From Pseudomonas sp. GM49 (GTDB lineage: Bacteria > Pseudomonadota > Gammaproteobacteria > Pseudomonadales > Pseudomonadaceae): DNA of 36,105 bases. Both the position numbers and the translations under genes were made by a program. Of this stretch, positions 15,353-27,536 are shown piece by piece. The stretch's first letter is position 1, and the number at the start of each line of letters is the position of its first letter. The DNA is taken from positions 1 through 36,105 of the forward strand of contig NZ_AKJL01000098.1 of NCBI RefSeq assembly GCF_000282355.1, written 5' to 3'. The notes below the pieces were generated by a model. That model made no database searches. It was not told the DNA's origin and was given only the letters and a program-made list of their open reading frames with translations.

Positions 15353-15892
15353 ATGCGGCAACAAGGCTTCAGCCTGATCGAACTGCTCATGGGACTGGCA
15401 ATTACAGGAATTGTTCTGCATCTGGTTACTCCGGCGTTCGCAACGCTGATCGAGTCGAACCAAAGACAGCAAGCGGCACAGGCTCTTTTCAGTGGTATTC
15501 GCACCGCCCGGACCGAAGCCATCGTCCGCAACCAGGCCGTGGTGATTCACGGCATCAATGGAGACTGGAGCCAGGGCTGGCGAATCATTCTGGATATCAG
15601 CGGCAAGGGGGACATGGACAGCAACAATCCGCTGCTGGCCGAACGCCAGAGCGGCGCACGAGCGTCGATAGTGGGGAACGGTCCGGTCGAAAGCTCAATA
15701 CGCTTCAGAGGTCAGGGCGAGTCACTGATTGGAGGGACGCTACACGTTTGCGCTGTTCGCGAACCGGTAAGCCAACATCAAGTGGTGTTGGCCCGGACCG
15801 GTCGCGTCAGCCTGCGTAGCGACAAGGCTGAGCATCCGTTATGCGAAAAAAGGAGAAACCTCAGGTCAACGAGCGAACGCGCAGTTCTTTAG
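15353..15892 (+). CDS. fimT: Type IV fimbrial biogenesis protein FimT (GspH-type pilin-like)
   Basis: This is a 179-residue prepilin-like protein with the short leader MRQQG and mature [24 protein letters not shown] with Glu5. The GspH family block [14 protein letters not shown] is near residue 45. GGAGGG lies 8 bases before the ATG. Homologues are minor pilin-like proteins; in some bacteria FimT binds DNA for uptake, and whether this one does is unknown. The last 10 codons overlap the ispH 3' end on the opposite strand. The basic tail [14 protein letters not shown] looks like an extension into antisense ispH sequence. Confidence 0.88.
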   Translation: MRQQGFSLIELLMGLAITGIVLHLVTPAFATLIESNQRQQAAQALFSGIRTARTEAIVRNQAVVIHGINGDWSQGWRIILDISGKGDMDSNNPLLAERQSGARASIVGNGPVESSIRFRGQGESLIGGTLHVCAVREPVSQHQVVLARTGRVSLRSDKAEHPLCEKRRNLRSTSERAVL

Positions 15893-16808
15893 GCATCGAG
15901 AACGTGATGTTCTCCTCGCGACCGGCCAGTTCATCGGCACCGGTGGCACCCCAGGCCTGCAACTGCTGGATCACGCCGCGCACCAGGACTTCCGGGGCGG
16001 ATGCGCCGGCGGTGATGCCAATACGCTCGACACCGTCGAACCAGCTCTTTTGCAGGTCTTCGGCACCGTCGATCAGGTAGGCCGGAGTGGACATGCGCTC
16101 TGCCAATTCGCGCAAGCGATTGGAGTTGGAGCTGTTCGGACTGCCGACCACCAGCACCACGTCGCACTCGTCGGCCAGTTGCTTGACCGCGTCCTGACGG
16201 TTTTGCGTGGCGTAGCAAATGTCGTCCTTGCGCGGCCCACCGATGGCCGGGAAGCGCGAACGCAGGGCATCGATAACGCGGCTGGTATCGTCCATCGACA
16301 GTGTGGTCTGGGTCACGAAGGCGAGCGTTTCAGGGTTGTTCACCTGCAAGGCCGCAACATCTTTCTCGTCTTCGACCAGGTAGATCGCGCCGCCATTGCT
16401 GGCATCGTACTGGCCCATGGTGCCCTCGACTTCCGGGTGACCGGCGTGGCCGATGAGAATGCACTCACGGCCGTCACGACTGTAGCGCGCCACTTCGATG
16501 TGGACTTTGGTCACCAGTGGGCACGTCGCATCGAACACTTTGAGCCCACGGCCAGACGCTTCGCTGCGCACAGCCTGGGAAACACCGTGGGCGCTGAAGA
16601 TCACGATGACGTCGTCCGGCACCTGGTCCAGCTCTTCGACGAAGATCGCACCACGGGAGCGCAGGTCTTCGACGACAAATTTATTGTGAACCACTTCATG
16701 GCGCACGTAGATCGGCGGCCCGAAGACTTCCAGGGCGCGGTTGACGATTTCGATCGCCCGGTCCACACCGGCGCAGAAGCCACGGGGATTGGCGAGTTTG
16801 ATTTGCAT
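15861..16808 (-). CDS. ispH: 4-hydroxy-3-methylbut-2-enyl diphosphate reductase IspH (LytB)
   Basis: This 315-residue iron-sulfur enzyme catalyses the last step of the MEP isoprenoid pathway, making IPP and DMAPP. The three cluster cysteines are visible: Cys12 in GFCAGVDRA, one near 96 in DATCPLV, and one near 197 in [11 protein letters not shown]. The ATG at 16808 gives the standard [12 protein letters not shown] start; the longer frame runs into a REPIN and is not real. It lies downstream of fkpB in the ileS-lspA-fkpB direction, separated from it by a REPIN. The 3' end overlaps fimT convergently by 32 bases. Confidence 0.97.
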   Translation of the reverse strand: MQIKLANPRGFCAGVDRAIEIVNRALEVFGPPIYVRHEVVHNKFVVEDLRSRGAIFVEELDQVPDDVIVIFSAHGVSQAVRSEASGRGLKVFDATCPLVTKVHIEVARYSRDGRECILIGHAGHPEVEGTMGQYDASNGGAIYLVEDEKDVAALQVNNPETLAFVTQTTLSMDDTSRVIDALRSRFPAIGGPRKDDICYATQNRQDAVKQLADECDVVLVVGSPNSSNSNRLRELAERMSTPAYLIDGAEDLQKSWFDGVERIGITAGASAPEVLVRGVIQQLQAWGATGADELAGREENITFSMPKELRVRSLT

Positions 16809-16850
16809 GCTGTGCCTCGTGTCTTGCGCGCGAAAACAATGAAAAACAAA

Positions 16851-16943
16851 CTGTGGGAGCGAGCTTGCTCGCGATGGCGGAGTGTCAGTCAATATCAATA
16901 TTGAATGTCAGGCACTCATCGCGAGCAAGCTCGCTCCCACAGG
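16851..16943. repeat. REPIN between fkpB and ispH
   Basis: Inverted REP pair CTGTGGGAGCGAGCTTGCTCG and its complement, with a 30-40 base centre that itself contains an AATATTGATATT-type dyad. It splits an otherwise collinear operon and may alter the relative stability of the ispH message. Confidence 0.9.
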
Positions 16944-16976
16944 GTCAGGTGGCAACAGTAGCTGCCCCATGATGCC

Positions 16977-17429
16977 TTACAGCGCTTTGACGGAAATGAT
17001 TTCCACGTCAAAGGTCAGTGTCTTGCCTGCCAGCGGGTGGTTGAAGTCGACGGTCACTTGCGCATCATCGAACTCTTTAACCACACCCGGCAATTCAGTA
17101 TTGGCCGCATCGTTGAAGATCACCAGCAAACCTTGCGACAGTTCCATGTCCTGGAACTGCGAACGCGGGATAACCTGCACGTTTTGCGGGTTGGGCTGGC
17201 CGAAGGCGTTTTCCGGCTCGATGCTCAGCTTACGCTTGTCACCGGCCTTGAAACCGAACAGGGCCGCTTCGAAACCTGGCAACAGGTTGCCGTCACCGAC
17301 CTTGAAAGTCGCCGGGGATTTGTCGAAGGTGCTGTCCACCGTGTCGCCGTTCTCCAGGCGCAATGCGAAATGCAAGGTGACTTCCGTGTTCTGGCCGATA
17401 CGTTGCTCAACCAATACCTGTTCAGTCAT
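16977..17429 (-). CDS. fkpB: FKBP-type peptidyl-prolyl isomerase (SlpA/FkpB-like)
   Basis: This 150-residue cytoplasmic prolyl isomerase and chaperone has the SlpA layout, an FKBP fold with an inserted-in-flap (IF) domain. The FKBP part includes LLPGFEAALFGFKAGDKRKLSI near residues 49-70, and ENAFGQPN begins the insert. There is no signal peptide. It overlaps lspA by 8 bases, and the ileS-lspA-fkpB-ispH order is the usual gammaproteobacterial arrangement. It probably assists folding generally; no specific partner is evident. Confidence 0.94.
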   Translation of the reverse strand: MTEQVLVEQRIGQNTEVTLHFALRLENGDTVDSTFDKSPATFKVGDGNLLPGFEAALFGFKAGDKRKLSIEPENAFGQPNPQNVQVIPRSQFQDMELSQGLLVIFNDAANTELPGVVKEFDDAQVTVDFNHPLAGKTLTFDVEIISVKAL

Positions 17430-17934
17430 GAACGGCTTCTCCGGTCTTTTTACTTTTGAACATATCCAGTGCCAGCATGACAGCGCCTACAGTGATTGCA
17501 CTGTCGGCAAAGTTGAACGCCGGGAAATACCAGCGGTTCTGCCAATGCACCAGAATGAAATCGATCACATGGCCCAAGGCAATGCGGTCATACAGATTGC
17601 CCAGCGCCCCGCCGAGCACCAGTGCCAGCGCAACCGCCAGCCAGGTCTCGTTACGCCCCAGACGCTTGAGCCAAACCACCAGCACCGCACTGACCACGAC
17701 AGCGATCAATGCGAACAGCCAGCGCTGCCAGCCGGAGCTGTCAGCCAGAAAGCTGAAGGCCGCGCCAGTGTTGTAGGCCAGGGTCCAGCTGAAGTAATCG
17801 GGGATGATCACGATCTGCTGGTACATCTGGAGCTTGCCTTCGAAGTAGAACTTGCTGGCCTGGTCGATGACCAGGACCAGCAAACTCAACCAGAGCCAGC
17901 TCAGCCGTCCGAAACGGCCAACAGCATTAGGCAT
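17422..17934 (-). CDS. lspA: Lipoprotein signal peptidase LspA (signal peptidase II)
   Basis: This 170-residue inner-membrane aspartic protease removes signal peptides from lipidated prolipoproteins such as BamD in this window. Four hydrophobic segments are visible. The catalytic motifs are GNLYDR (about residue 115) and FNFADS (about 135), each holding an active-site Asp. It overlaps ileS upstream by 8 bases and fkpB downstream by 8 bases, so the three genes are tightly coupled. Length matches the family. Confidence 0.97.
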   Translation of the reverse strand: MPNAVGRFGRLSWLWLSLLVLVIDQASKFYFEGKLQMYQQIVIIPDYFSWTLAYNTGAAFSFLADSSGWQRWLFALIAVVVSAVLVVWLKRLGRNETWLAVALALVLGGALGNLYDRIALGHVIDFILVHWQNRWYFPAFNFADSAITVGAVMLALDMFKSKKTGEAVHD

Positions 17935-20758
17935 AGTGACGAACCTCGCCAGCGCCGCTGATGTTATCCACGCAACGACCGCAGATTTCCGGATGCTCCG
18001 GGTTCACGCCGACGTCTTCACGGCAGTGCCAGCAACGGGCGCATTTGGCGTGGGCCGACTTGACGATCTTCAGCTTCAGGCCGCTGACTTCAGTAACGAC
18101 CGCGTCCTCTGGTGCCTTCACAAACGGTGCAACGCTGGCAGTTGAGGTGATCAGCACGAAACGCAGTTCGTTGCTCAGCTTGGCCAGGTCAGCAGTCAGC
18201 GCGTCTTCGGCGAACAGCGTCACTTCGGCTTGCAGGTTGCCACCGACAGCCTTGGCTGCGCGCTGGATTTCCATCTCTTTGTTGACCGCAACCTTCACTT
18301 CCATGATGCGGTCCCAGTAGGCGCGACCCAGCTCGAAGCCTTCCGGCAGTTCGCTCAGGCCTTCGTACCAGGTGTTGAGCATGACGGACTCGTTACGCTC
18401 GCCCGGCAGGTACTGCCATAGTTCGTCGGCGGTGAACGCCAGGATCGGCGCGATCCAGCGCACCAGCGCCTCGGAGATGTGGAACAGCGCTGTCTGGCAC
18501 GAACGGCGGGCCTTGCTGTCGGCGCCAGTGGTGTACTGGCGGTCCTTGATGATGTCGAGGTAGAAGCCGCCCAGCTCCTGCACGCAGAAGTTGTGGATCT
18601 TCGAGTACACGTTCCAGAAGCGGTACTCGCCGTAGTGCTCTTGCAACTCGCGTTGCAGCAGCAGGGTACGGTCCACGGCCCAGCGGTCAAGTGCCAGCAT
18701 TTCTTCGGCCGGCAGCAGGTCGGTGGCCGGGTTGAAGCCGGTCAGGTTCGAAAGCAGGAAGCGCGCGGTGTTACGGATACGCCGGTAGGCGTCCGCACTG
18801 CGCTGCAGGATCTGCTCGGAAACCGCCATTTCGCCCGAATAGTCGGTCGAAGCGACCCACAGACGCATGATGTCAGCGCCCAGGGTGTCGTTGACTTTCT
18901 GTGGCGCAATCACGTTGCCCAAAGACTTGGACATCTTGCGGCCGGACTCGTCGACAGTGAAGCCGTGGGTCAGCAGCTCGCGATAGGGTGCGTGGTTGTC
19001 GATGGCGCAACCGGTCAGCAACGACGAGTGGAACCAGCCACGGTGTTGGTCCGAGCCTTCCAGGTACAGGTCGGCACGTGGACCGGTTTCGTGGCCCATC
19101 GGGTGCGAACCGCGCAGAACGTGCCAGTGCGTGGTGCCCGAGTCGAACCAGACGTCCAGGGTGTCGCTGATCTTGTCGTACTGCGGCGCTTCATCGCCCA
19201 GCAGCTCAGCGGCGTCCAGCTTGAACCAGGCCTCGATGCCTTCGACTTCGACACGCTTGGCGACTTCCTCCATCAGCTCCACGGTACGTGGGTGCAGCTC
19301 GCCGCTTTCCTTGTTCAGGAAGAACGGGATCGGCACGCCCCAGTTACGCTGACGGGAAATGCACCAGTCCGGACGGTTGGCGATCATCGAGTGCAGGCGC
19401 GCCTGGCCCCAGGCTGGAACGAACCGGGTCTCTTCGATGGCCTTGAGCGAACGCTGGCGCAGGGTGTCGCCGGTGGTCGGCTGCTTGTCCATGCCGATGA
19501 ACCACTGCGCGGTGGCGCGGTAGATCAACGGGGTCTTGTGGCGCCAGCAATGCATGTAGCTGTGTTCGATGATGGTGGTGTGCAGCAGCGCACCGACTTC
19601 GGTCAGCTTGTCGACGATGGCCGGGTTGGCCTTCCAGATGAACTGGCCGCCAAAGAATTCCAGCGACGGCACGTAAACGCCATTGCTTTGTACCGGGTTG
19701 AGGATGTCGTCGTTGACCATGCCGTACTTCTTGCAGGTCACGAAGTCGTCCACGCCGTAGGCTGGCGAAGAGTGAACCACGCCGGTGCCGGCGCCCAGTT
19801 CAACGTAGTCGGCCAGGTAAACCGGCGACAGACGGTCGTAGAACGGGTGACGGAAGTTGATCAGTTCCAGCGCTTTACCGGTGGTGGTCGCGATGACCGA
19901 ACCCTCCAGCGAGTAGCGCGCCAGGCACGACTCGACCAGCTCTTCAGCCAACACCAGCAGCTTGTCGCCGACGTCGACCAGGGCGTAGTTGAATTCCGGG
20001 TGAACGTTCAGCGCCTGGTTGGCCGGGATGGTCCACGGGGTGGTGGTCCAGATCACGATCGAAGCCGGTTTGCCCAGGGTTGGCAGACCGAATGCAGCAG
20101 CCAGCCTGGCTTCGTCGGCAATCGGGAAGGCCACGTCGATGGTCGAGGACTTTTTGTTTTCGTACTCGACTTCCGCTTCAGCCAGGGCCGAACCGCAATC
20201 GAAGCACCAGTTCACAGGCTTCAAGCCCTTGAACACGAAACCGCCCTTGACGATTTCGGCGAGGGCACGGATTTCACCAGCCTCGTTCTTGAAATCCATG
20301 GTTTTGTACGGGTTGGCGAAGTCGCCCAGCACGCCCAGACGGATGAACTCGGACTTCTGGCCTTCGATTTGCTCGGTGGCGTAGGCCCGGCACAGTTCGC
20401 GGGTCTTGTCCGCGCCCAGGTTCTTGCCGTGGGTCACTTCGACTTTGTGCTCGATCGGCAGGCCGTGGCAGTCCCAGCCCGGAACATAAGGCGCGTCGAA
20501 ACCCGACAGGGTCTTCGAACGGATGATCATGTCCTTGAGAATCTTGTTCAGCGCATGACCGATGTGAATCGAGCCGTTGGCGTACGGAGGGCCGTCGTGC
20601 AGGACGAACTTCGGACGATCCTTGCCAATCTCGCGCAACTTTCCGTACAGGCCAATACTGTCCCAGCGCTGCAGGATTTGCGGTTCGCGCTGTGGCAGGC
20701 CGGCCTTCATTGGGAAGGCGGTGTCCGGAAGGTTTAGCGTGGCTTTATAGTCGGTCAT
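17927..20758 (-). CDS. ileS: Isoleucyl-tRNA synthetase
   Basis: This 943-residue class I aminoacyl-tRNA synthetase charges tRNA-Ile. The signature HIGH appears as HIGH in GSIHIGHAL near residue 67, and KMSKS in GRKMSKSLG near 610. An editing domain lies between them. The C-terminal zinc finger CARCWHC...CGRC near residue 908-930 is typical of the bacterial (type 1) enzyme, which is normally mupirocin-sensitive; sensitivity is inferred only. It starts 13 bases after ribF and overlaps lspA at its end. Confidence 0.98.
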   Translation of the reverse strand: MTDYKATLNLPDTAFPMKAGLPQREPQILQRWDSIGLYGKLREIGKDRPKFVLHDGPPYANGSIHIGHALNKILKDMIIRSKTLSGFDAPYVPGWDCHGLPIEHKVEVTHGKNLGADKTRELCRAYATEQIEGQKSEFIRLGVLGDFANPYKTMDFKNEAGEIRALAEIVKGGFVFKGLKPVNWCFDCGSALAEAEVEYENKKSSTIDVAFPIADEARLAAAFGLPTLGKPASIVIWTTTPWTIPANQALNVHPEFNYALVDVGDKLLVLAEELVESCLARYSLEGSVIATTTGKALELINFRHPFYDRLSPVYLADYVELGAGTGVVHSSPAYGVDDFVTCKKYGMVNDDILNPVQSNGVYVPSLEFFGGQFIWKANPAIVDKLTEVGALLHTTIIEHSYMHCWRHKTPLIYRATAQWFIGMDKQPTTGDTLRQRSLKAIEETRFVPAWGQARLHSMIANRPDWCISRQRNWGVPIPFFLNKESGELHPRTVELMEEVAKRVEVEGIEAWFKLDAAELLGDEAPQYDKISDTLDVWFDSGTTHWHVLRGSHPMGHETGPRADLYLEGSDQHRGWFHSSLLTGCAIDNHAPYRELLTHGFTVDESGRKMSKSLGNVIAPQKVNDTLGADIMRLWVASTDYSGEMAVSEQILQRSADAYRRIRNTARFLLSNLTGFNPATDLLPAEEMLALDRWAVDRTLLLQRELQEHYGEYRFWNVYSKIHNFCVQELGGFYLDIIKDRQYTTGADSKARRSCQTALFHISEALVRWIAPILAFTADELWQYLPGERNESVMLNTWYEGLSELPEGFELGRAYWDRIMEVKVAVNKEMEIQRAAKAVGGNLQAEVTLFAEDALTADLAKLSNELRFVLITSTASVAPFVKAPEDAVVTEVSGLKLKIVKSAHAKCARCWHCREDVGVNPEHPEICGRCVDNISGAGEVRHYA

Positions 20759-20771
20759 TTAAGGCTCTTCA

Positions 20772-21710
20772 TTAGCGATGGGCGCTAGGTGCGGCTAGTG
20801 CACGGGCGGTGGCGACATCCGCATTGATCGCCGTTTTCAGCGCCTCCAGAGAGGCGAAACGCTGCTCTTCACGCAGCTTGTGGTGGAAAACCACCGTTAA
20901 ACGCCGGTCATACAGATCGCCGGCAAAATCCAAAAGATGTATTTCGAGGTGGGCCTTGCCATCACCTTGTACCGTTGGCCGCACGCCGATGTTGGCGACG
21001 CCTGGCCAGGTCTTGCCGTCGATATCGACGTTGACCAGGTAAACCCCGGAAAGCGGAACGCGACGGCGCTTGAGTTGTATGTTGGCCGTGGGCGTACCCA
21101 ACTGGCGAGCCAGCTTCTGGCCGTGCAGCACCCGCCCGGTAATCTGGAACGGCCGACCTAGCAGTCGCTCGGCCAAGGCAAAATCAGCTGCGGCCAGGGC
21201 ATTGCGGACCTGAGTGCTGCTGACGCGAATACCGTCCAGCTCAACGGTTTGCGCCGCCTCGACGGTAAAGCCCTGAACGATGCCGGCTTGTTGCAGGAAA
21301 TCGAAATCTCCCGCTCGGTCACAGCCGAAACGGAAATCATCCCCGACCTCCAGGTGCTGGACGCCAAGGCCATCCACCAGAATGGTATCGACGAACTCGC
21401 TGGCGCTGAGCTTGCTCAGGCGCTGGTTGAACGCCAGGCACAGCACACGATCGACGCCTTCTGCCGCCAGCAGCTGCAGCTTGTCCCGCAAGCGGGCCAG
21501 ACGGGCCGGTGCGGTCTCCGGAGCGAAGAATTCTCGCGGTTGCGGCTCGAAAATCACCACGCAGCTGGGCACGCCCAACTCGAGCGCGCGCTCACGCAGC
21601 CGCGCCAGGATAGCCTGGTGGCCACGGTGTACACCGTCAAAGTTGCCAATAGTGGCGACACAGCCCCGATGCTGAGGGCGCAGATTGTGGAGGCCTCGAA
21701 CCAGCTGCAT
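20772..21710 (-). CDS. ribF: Bifunctional riboflavin kinase / FAD synthetase RibF
   Basis: This 312-residue enzyme phosphorylates riboflavin to FMN and adenylates it to FAD. The N-terminal FAD synthetase domain has GNFDGVHRGHQ near residue 23 (HxGH motif) and the SSTQVR motif near 162. The C-terminal flavokinase domain has GTPTANI near 207. The frame is open further upstream, but the ATG at 21710 gives MQLVRGLHNLRP, the family start. It is 13 bases upstream of ileS, and the FAD it makes serves enzymes such as Ndh and ThiO in this window. Confidence 0.96.
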   Translation of the reverse strand: MQLVRGLHNLRPQHRGCVATIGNFDGVHRGHQAILARLRERALELGVPSCVVIFEPQPREFFAPETAPARLARLRDKLQLLAAEGVDRVLCLAFNQRLSKLSASEFVDTILVDGLGVQHLEVGDDFRFGCDRAGDFDFLQQAGIVQGFTVEAAQTVELDGIRVSSTQVRNALAAADFALAERLLGRPFQITGRVLHGQKLARQLGTPTANIQLKRRRVPLSGVYLVNVDIDGKTWPGVANIGVRPTVQGDGKAHLEIHLLDFAGDLYDRRLTVVFHHKLREEQRFASLEALKTAINADVATARALAAPSAHR

Positions 21711-21840
21711 AACGCGCTTCTTGCTCATAAAGTGGTCGATTATAACCACACCCGGCGGCCGACGACAGGCAACACCGCAACCCAAAGTGATCGAGCCGAC
21801 AAAACCGCCGGCTCGCCCGTGCTTATCGAGGCCAGAACCT

Positions 21841-23379
21841 CTATTCCAGTGCCTTGCGATTGAAGTCGCGCAAACGGAAACCCATCAACACTAACATGCC
21901 GAAATAAGCCACCACACCCGCCGCTACCAACGCCCCCAGTCGCAAGAAGCGCTCGAGCATGTGCCCCTGGTCCCAGGCTGGCATGAAGTGCATCGCACCC
22001 AACAGTACCGCGGACATCACGGCCACCGCGACCAGCAACTTGAAACCGAACTTTGCCCAGCCCGGTTGCGGCTGGTACATCTGCTGCCTGCGCAGCTGAT
22101 AGAACAACAACCCGGCATTGAGGCAGGCGCCGGCACTGATCGCCAGGGCCAGGCCCGCGTGAGCCAGCGGCCCGATCAGCATCAAGTTGAACAGCTGGGT
22201 GACCACCAGGGTGAAAATCGCAATTTTTACCGGTGTACGGATGTTTTGTTGCGCATAAAAGCCAGGGGCCAGCACCTTGATCACAATAATTCCGAGCAAA
22301 CCGACCGAATAAGCGATCAGGGCACGCTGGGTCATCGATGCATCAAACGCATTGAACTGCCCGTACTGGAACAGTGAAACCGTCAGCGGCTCCGCCAGAA
22401 TCCCCAATGCCAGGGAGCAAGGCAGCACCAAGACGAAGCACAGGCGCAGGCCCCAGTCGAGGATACGCGAATACTCGTGACGATCCTTGTTGGCATAGGT
22501 CTTGGCCAGGGTCGGCAGCAGAATCGTCCCCAGCGCCACGCCCAGCACGCCGGATGGCAGCTCCATCAAACGATCGGCGTAATACATCCAGGATACTGAA
22601 CCGGCGACCAGGAACGAGGCAAAAATAGTGTTGATGATCAGCGAAATCTGACTCACCGATACCCCGAGAATGGCCGGCAGCATTTGCTTCATGACGCGCC
22701 AGACGCCAGTGTCGCGCAGATTCAGGCGCGGCAGCACCAGCATGCCGATCTTTTTCAGGTGCGGCAGCTGATAGAGCAATTGCGCCAGGCCGCCCGCCAG
22801 AACCGCCCAGCCGAGCGCCATCACCGGCGGGTCGAAGTACGGCGTCAAAAACACCGAAAAGATGATCATGCTGACGTTGAGCAAGGTCGGCACAAAGGCT
22901 GGCACCGAAAAGCGGTTCCAGGTGTTGAGGATCGCGCCGGCCAACGACGACAGGGAAATCAGCAGGATGTAGGGAAAGGTCACCCGCAAAAGGCTTGATG
23001 TCAGTTCGAACTTTTCCGGGGTATTGGTAAAACCCGGTGCTGTCACCCAGATGACCCACGGCGCGGCGATCATGCCCAACACCGTGACCAGCGCCAGCAC
23101 CAGCGTCAGCAGGCCCGAAACGTAGGCAATGAAGGTTCGGGTCGCCTCTTCACCCTTCTGGCTTTTATATTCGGCAAGAATCGGCACGAACGCCTGGGAA
23201 AACGCCCCCTCGGCAAAGATCCGCCGCAGCAGATTGGGCAATTTGAAGGCGATAAAGAAGGCGTCGGTCGCCATTCCCGCGCCAAATGCGCGCGCAATGA
23301 GGGTGTCACGAACAAACCCCAGAATCCGGGAAAGCATTGTGATAGAGCTGACGGCGGCCAACGATTTGAGCAGATTCAT
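21841..23379 (-). CDS. murJ: Lipid II flippase MurJ (MviN)
   Basis: This 512-residue polytopic membrane protein of the MOP superfamily moves the lipid II peptidoglycan precursor across the inner membrane. About 14 hydrophobic segments can be counted. The N-terminal block [19 protein letters not shown]...[12 protein letters not shown], including conserved Arg and Asp residues, is diagnostic. It heads the minus-strand run murJ-ribF-ileS, with a 130-base gap before ribF in which I see no clear signal. It is divergent from rpsT. Confidence 0.97.
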   Translation of the reverse strand: MNLLKSLAAVSSITMLSRILGFVRDTLIARAFGAGMATDAFFIAFKLPNLLRRIFAEGAFSQAFVPILAEYKSQKGEEATRTFIAYVSGLLTLVLALVTVLGMIAAPWVIWVTAPGFTNTPEKFELTSSLLRVTFPYILLISLSSLAGAILNTWNRFSVPAFVPTLLNVSMIIFSVFLTPYFDPPVMALGWAVLAGGLAQLLYQLPHLKKIGMLVLPRLNLRDTGVWRVMKQMLPAILGVSVSQISLIINTIFASFLVAGSVSWMYYADRLMELPSGVLGVALGTILLPTLAKTYANKDRHEYSRILDWGLRLCFVLVLPCSLALGILAEPLTVSLFQYGQFNAFDASMTQRALIAYSVGLLGIIVIKVLAPGFYAQQNIRTPVKIAIFTLVVTQLFNLMLIGPLAHAGLALAISAGACLNAGLLFYQLRRQQMYQPQPGWAKFGFKLLVAVAVMSAVLLGAMHFMPAWDQGHMLERFLRLGALVAAGVVAYFGMLVLMGFRLRDFNRKALE

Positions 23380-23549
23380 GGAAAGAGTTTGTGCCTGTCG
23401 ATAAACAGCAGGCGAACTACGCGCCTACTTGTGCGATACTCCGCGCCGCAACAGCACAGAGCCAAAGCTCGCGAGTTTACAGGTCACACGCCGGAAAGAA
23501 ATATCCCGTCGCACCACGCCTACCACTTAGCGGAACGTTTCAAGCGCCC

Positions 23550-23578
23550 TTGACAAGACTTCAACTCATCGGCATGAT
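23550..23578 (+). promoter_or_regulatory. Sigma-70 promoter of rpsT
   Basis: A perfect -35 TTGACA (23550-23555), a 17-base spacer and a -10 CATGAT (23573-23578) are followed by the GC-rich TCGCGGCC. The start codon is about 54 bases downstream. Confidence 0.7.
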
Positions 23579-23631
23579 TCGCGGCCTATTTTGTTTGCTA
23601 TTTCCTAAAAAGTCTTTCGAGGAGCTCGACG

Positions 23632-23910
23632 GTGGCCAACTCACCTTCCGCCAAAAAACGTGCAAAACAGGCTGAGAAGCGTCGCAGCCACAACGCCAGC
23701 CTGCGTTCCATGGTTCGTACCTACATCAAGAATGTAGTTAAAGCCATCGACGCAAAAGACGCTGCCAAAGCTCAAGCCGCTTACGTTCTGGCTGTGCCAG
23801 TTATCGACCGTATGGCCGATAAAGGCATCATCCACAAGAACAAGGCCGCTCGTCATAAGAGCCGCCTGAATGGCCACGTCAAGGCCCTGAACGTTGCCGC
23901 TGCTGCCTAA
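23632..23910 (+). CDS. rpsT: 30S ribosomal protein S20
   Basis: This 92-residue, very basic protein binds 16S rRNA early in small-subunit assembly. It has the N-terminal [17 protein letters not shown] and the later block [21 protein letters not shown] typical of S20. The start codon is GTG, with GAGGAG about 9 bases upstream; non-ATG starts are common for rpsT and relate to its translational feedback in E. coli. It is monocistronic, with a strong terminator. Confidence 0.98.
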   Translation: MANSPSAKKRAKQAEKRRSHNASLRSMVRTYIKNVVKAIDAKDAAKAQAAYVLAVPVIDRMADKGIIHKNKAARHKSRLNGHVKALNVAAAA

Positions 23911-23925
23911 GCGACTCGTTCATTA

Positions 23926-23953
23926 AAAAGCCGACCTCAGGGTCGGTTTTTTA
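23926..23953 (+). terminator. Intrinsic terminator of rpsT
   Basis: The stem CCGACC/GGTCGG with a 4-base loop is followed by a run of T, 20 bases after the stop codon. Confidence 0.93.
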
Positions 23954-23983
23954 TTGCCTGCGATTTGATGGGCACATAAAAAA

Positions 23984-24075
23984 CTGTGGGAGCGAGCTTG
24001 TTCGCGATGACGGATTAACATTCAGCACTTGTGCTGGCTGGATATCCGCATTCGCGAGCAAGCCCGCTCCCACAG
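23984..24075. repeat. REPIN between rpsT and creA
   Basis: Inverted REP pair. Left arm GTGGGAGCGAGCTTGTTCG, right arm complement of GTGGGAGCGGGCTTGCTCG; each arm has single-base differences from the consensus. It lies between the convergent rpsT and creA genes. Confidence 0.88.
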
Positions 24076-24091
24076 TTTGTTTTGCGTCAAA

Positions 24092-24556
24092 TTATTGGGC
24101 GTGTGCCCACGGCAAAATCGGAATCGCCGTCACCGCATTCTGCGGGCTGCCCTCGATCAAGCGATCGCTGTACACCAGATACACCAGCGTATTGCGCTTC
24201 TTGTCGAGGAAGCGCACCACCTGCATGGTCTTGAACACCAGCGATGTGCGCTCCTTGAACACCTCGTCGCCATCCTTGAGCTCGCCCTTGAAGCTGATAG
24301 GCCCGACCTGCCGGCAAGCGATGGACGCCTCGGCACGATCTTCAGCCAATCCAAGACCACCTTTCACGCCACCCGTCTTGGCGCGCGAGAGATAGCAGGT
24401 CACACCTTCGACTTTGGGGTCATCAAAAGCCTCGACCACGATCCGGTCATTTGGCCCGACGAACTTGAACACCGTCGAGACCTGACCAATCTCCTCGGCC
24501 GAAGCCAGCAGCGGCAGCGCCAACAGCAGCCCCAACAATCCTTTTGCCATGCACAT
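24092..24556 (-). CDS. creA: CreA family periplasmic protein
   Basis: This 154-residue protein has an N-terminal signal peptide ([18 protein letters not shown], probable cleavage before EEIGQV). The mature part carries CreA family segments: [34 protein letters not shown], and a second Cys in SIACRQVGP. Homologues are conserved but their role is not settled. I chose the ATG at 24556 because AAGGA sits 8 bases upstream; the ATG at 24550 gives a two-residue-shorter signal peptide. It lies 12 bases downstream of proB in the same direction. Confidence 0.9.
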   Translation of the reverse strand: MCMAKGLLGLLLALPLLASAEEIGQVSTVFKFVGPNDRIVVEAFDDPKVEGVTCYLSRAKTGGVKGGLGLAEDRAEASIACRQVGPISFKGELKDGDEVFKERTSLVFKTMQVVRFLDKKRNTLVYLVYSDRLIEGSPQNAVTAIPILPWAHAQ

Positions 24557-24568
24557 CCAGGTATTCCT

Positions 24569-25687
24569 TCAAACCAGAATCAGGTTATCGCGGTGAACCA
24601 GTTCCGGCTCCGCCATGTAACCCAGCAGACCGACAATCGCCTCAGACGACTGACCGATGATTTTTTGTGCTTCCAGCGCACTGTAGTTGGCCAGGCCCCG
24701 GGCAATCTCACGACCGTCCGGCGCCACGCACACCACCATCTCACCGCGACGGAAGCTACCCTGCACCAGCTTCACCCCAACCGGCAGCAAGCTCTTGTTA
24801 CCCTCGGACAACGCCGTCACCGCCCCCGCATCCAGCACCAGGGTGCCACGGGTTTGCAGATGACCGGCCAGCCACTGCTTGCGTGCCGCCAGCATGCCGC
24901 GCTCCGGCGACAGCAAGGTGCCGATGCGCTCGCCCGCCTTGAGGCGATCCAGCACACGCTCAAGACGCCCACCAACGATGATGGTATGAGCTCCAGAACG
25001 AGCCGCCAGACGCGCAGCACGCAGCTTGGTCTGCATGCCACCACGCCCCAGCGCTCCGCCCGTACCGCCCGCCACCGCGTCGAGCGCCGGATCATCGGCA
25101 CGCGCCTCGTAAATCAGCTGGGCATCCGGATTGTTGCGCGGATCGGCGTCGAACATGCCATCGCGATCCGTGAGGATCACCAGCAAGTCCGCCTCGACCA
25201 GGTTCGCCACCAGCGCCGCCAGGGTGTCGTTGTCGCCAAAACGGATTTCGTCGGTGACCACGGTGTCGTTCTCGTTGATCACCGGAATGACCTTGAGCTC
25301 GACCAGTGCGCGCAGGGTACTGCGGGCATTCAGGTAGCGCTTGCGGTCGGACAGGTCGTCATGGGTCAGGAGAATCTGTGCGGTATGCCGGCCATGCTCG
25401 GCAAAGCTCGACTCCCAGGCCTGCACCAGCCCCATCTGGCCGATTGCAGCAGCGGCCTGAAGCTCGTGCATAGCACTGGGTCGCGAGGTCCAGCCCAAAC
25501 GGCTCATGCCGGCCGCTACTGCCCCGGAGGACACCAGCACCAGCTCGACACCCGCCTCATGCAAGGCCACCATCTGCTCAACCCAGACACCCATTGCCGC
25601 GCGATCCAGGCCTTTGCCGTCCGCCGTCAGCAAAGCGCTGCCGATCTTCACGACCCAACGCTGCGCACCTGTCACCTTGCTCCGCAT
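24569..25687 (-). CDS. proB: Glutamate 5-kinase ProB
   Basis: This 372-residue enzyme phosphorylates glutamate, the first and proline-inhibited step of proline synthesis. The amino-acid kinase domain (about 1-255) includes [19 protein letters not shown] and [18 protein letters not shown]-terminal PUA domain follows (about 275-365). The frame extends upstream, but the ATG at 25687 gives [11 protein letters not shown], the family start, with AAGG upstream. It lies downstream of obg but after a terminator hairpin. proA is not adjacent, which is usual in Pseudomonas. Confidence 0.96.
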   Translation of the reverse strand: MRSKVTGAQRWVVKIGSALLTADGKGLDRAAMGVWVEQMVALHEAGVELVLVSSGAVAAGMSRLGWTSRPSAMHELQAAAAIGQMGLVQAWESSFAEHGRHTAQILLTHDDLSDRKRYLNARSTLRALVELKVIPVINENDTVVTDEIRFGDNDTLAALVANLVEADLLVILTDRDGMFDADPRNNPDAQLIYEARADDPALDAVAGGTGGALGRGGMQTKLRAARLAARSGAHTIIVGGRLERVLDRLKAGERIGTLLSPERGMLAARKQWLAGHLQTRGTLVLDAGAVTALSEGNKSLLPVGVKLVQGSFRRGEMVVCVAPDGREIARGLANYSALEAQKIIGQSSEAIVGLLGYMAEPELVHRDNLILV

Positions 25688-25776
25688 CATCTTCAACCTT
25701 AGCTTGAGGGCAGCGCGACCTGGCACTGCCCGTGACGTTATTCGTGGTTATTCGTGACCAACAATCGATTTCCAGA

Positions 25777-25806
25777 TACCAAAACGCCGCTCGATTGAGC
25801 GGCGCT
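25777..25806 (-). terminator. Intrinsic terminator of obg
   Basis: On the minus strand, GCCGCTC/GAGCGGC with loop AATC is followed by TTTT. It lies just after the obg stop codon and separates obg from proB. Confidence 0.85.
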
Positions 25807-25824
25807 TAAGTTTATCGCAACGAA

Positions 25825-27087
<1,263 letters not shown>

Positions 27088-27198
27088 TCAAGACATAAGA
27101 CTCTTGCAAAAATGAGCGCAGCGACCCCAAACCACGACACCTACATCGTACGCCGACAGCCCATGCAAACAGCTTTGCAAGAGACTCACCCCACAAAC

Positions 27199-27229
27199 GA
27201 AAAAGCCCCGTCGCGAGACAGGGCTTTTC
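27199..27229 (-). terminator. Intrinsic terminator of rplU-rpmA
   Basis: On the minus strand AAAGCCCTGTC/GACGGGGCTTT forms a stem (one mismatch) with loop TCGC, followed by a T run. It lies 15 bases after the rpmA stop. The 150 bases between it and obg hold an 11-of-12 inverted repeat (27099-27110 and 27174-27185) of unknown role. Confidence 0.85.
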
Positions 27230-27243
27230 CAGCGATCGCGCAA

Positions 27244-27501
27244 TTAAGCCGCGACTACGCTCACGTAACGACGACCGAAGGCGCCTTTTACTTCGAACTT
27301 GATCACGCCTTCGACTTTAGCGAAGAGGGTGTGATCTTTACCCATGCCAACGCCGTAGCCAGCGTGGAATTGGGTGCCGCGCTGACGCACGATGATGTTG
27401 CCTGCTTTGATAGCCTGGCCGCCATACATCTTCACGCCAAGGCGTTTGGCTTCTGAGTCGCGACCGTTACGGGTACTACCACCAGCTTTTTTGTGTGCCA
27501 T
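27244..27501 (-). CDS. rpmA: 50S ribosomal protein L27
   Basis: This 85-residue protein has an N-terminal tail ([21 protein letters not shown]) that reaches the peptidyl transferase centre. The sequence is typical and complete. It is 35 bases downstream of rplU in one operon, with AGGAG 9 bases before the ATG. Confidence 0.98.
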   Translation of the reverse strand: MAHKKAGGSTRNGRDSEAKRLGVKMYGGQAIKAGNIIVRQRGTQFHAGYGVGMGKDHTLFAKVEGVIKFEVKGAFGRRYVSVVAA

Positions 27502-27536
27502 GAGTTCAATTCTCCTAGTGAGGAATTAGGCTGAAA

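Noticed and set aside
18479..20737. 752-codon open frame antisense to ileS
   Set aside because: High-GC shadow of ileS; no start signal and no recognisable protein.
24029..25702. 557-codon open frame antisense to creA and proB
   Set aside because: Spans two real genes and a REPIN on the other strand; His/Gln/Arg-rich shadow composition.
27099..27185. Inverted repeat ACTCTTGCAAA/TTTGCAAGAGA upstream of obg
   Set aside because: Only 11 of 12 bases over a 63-base gap; no promoter or operator context, so not called a site.
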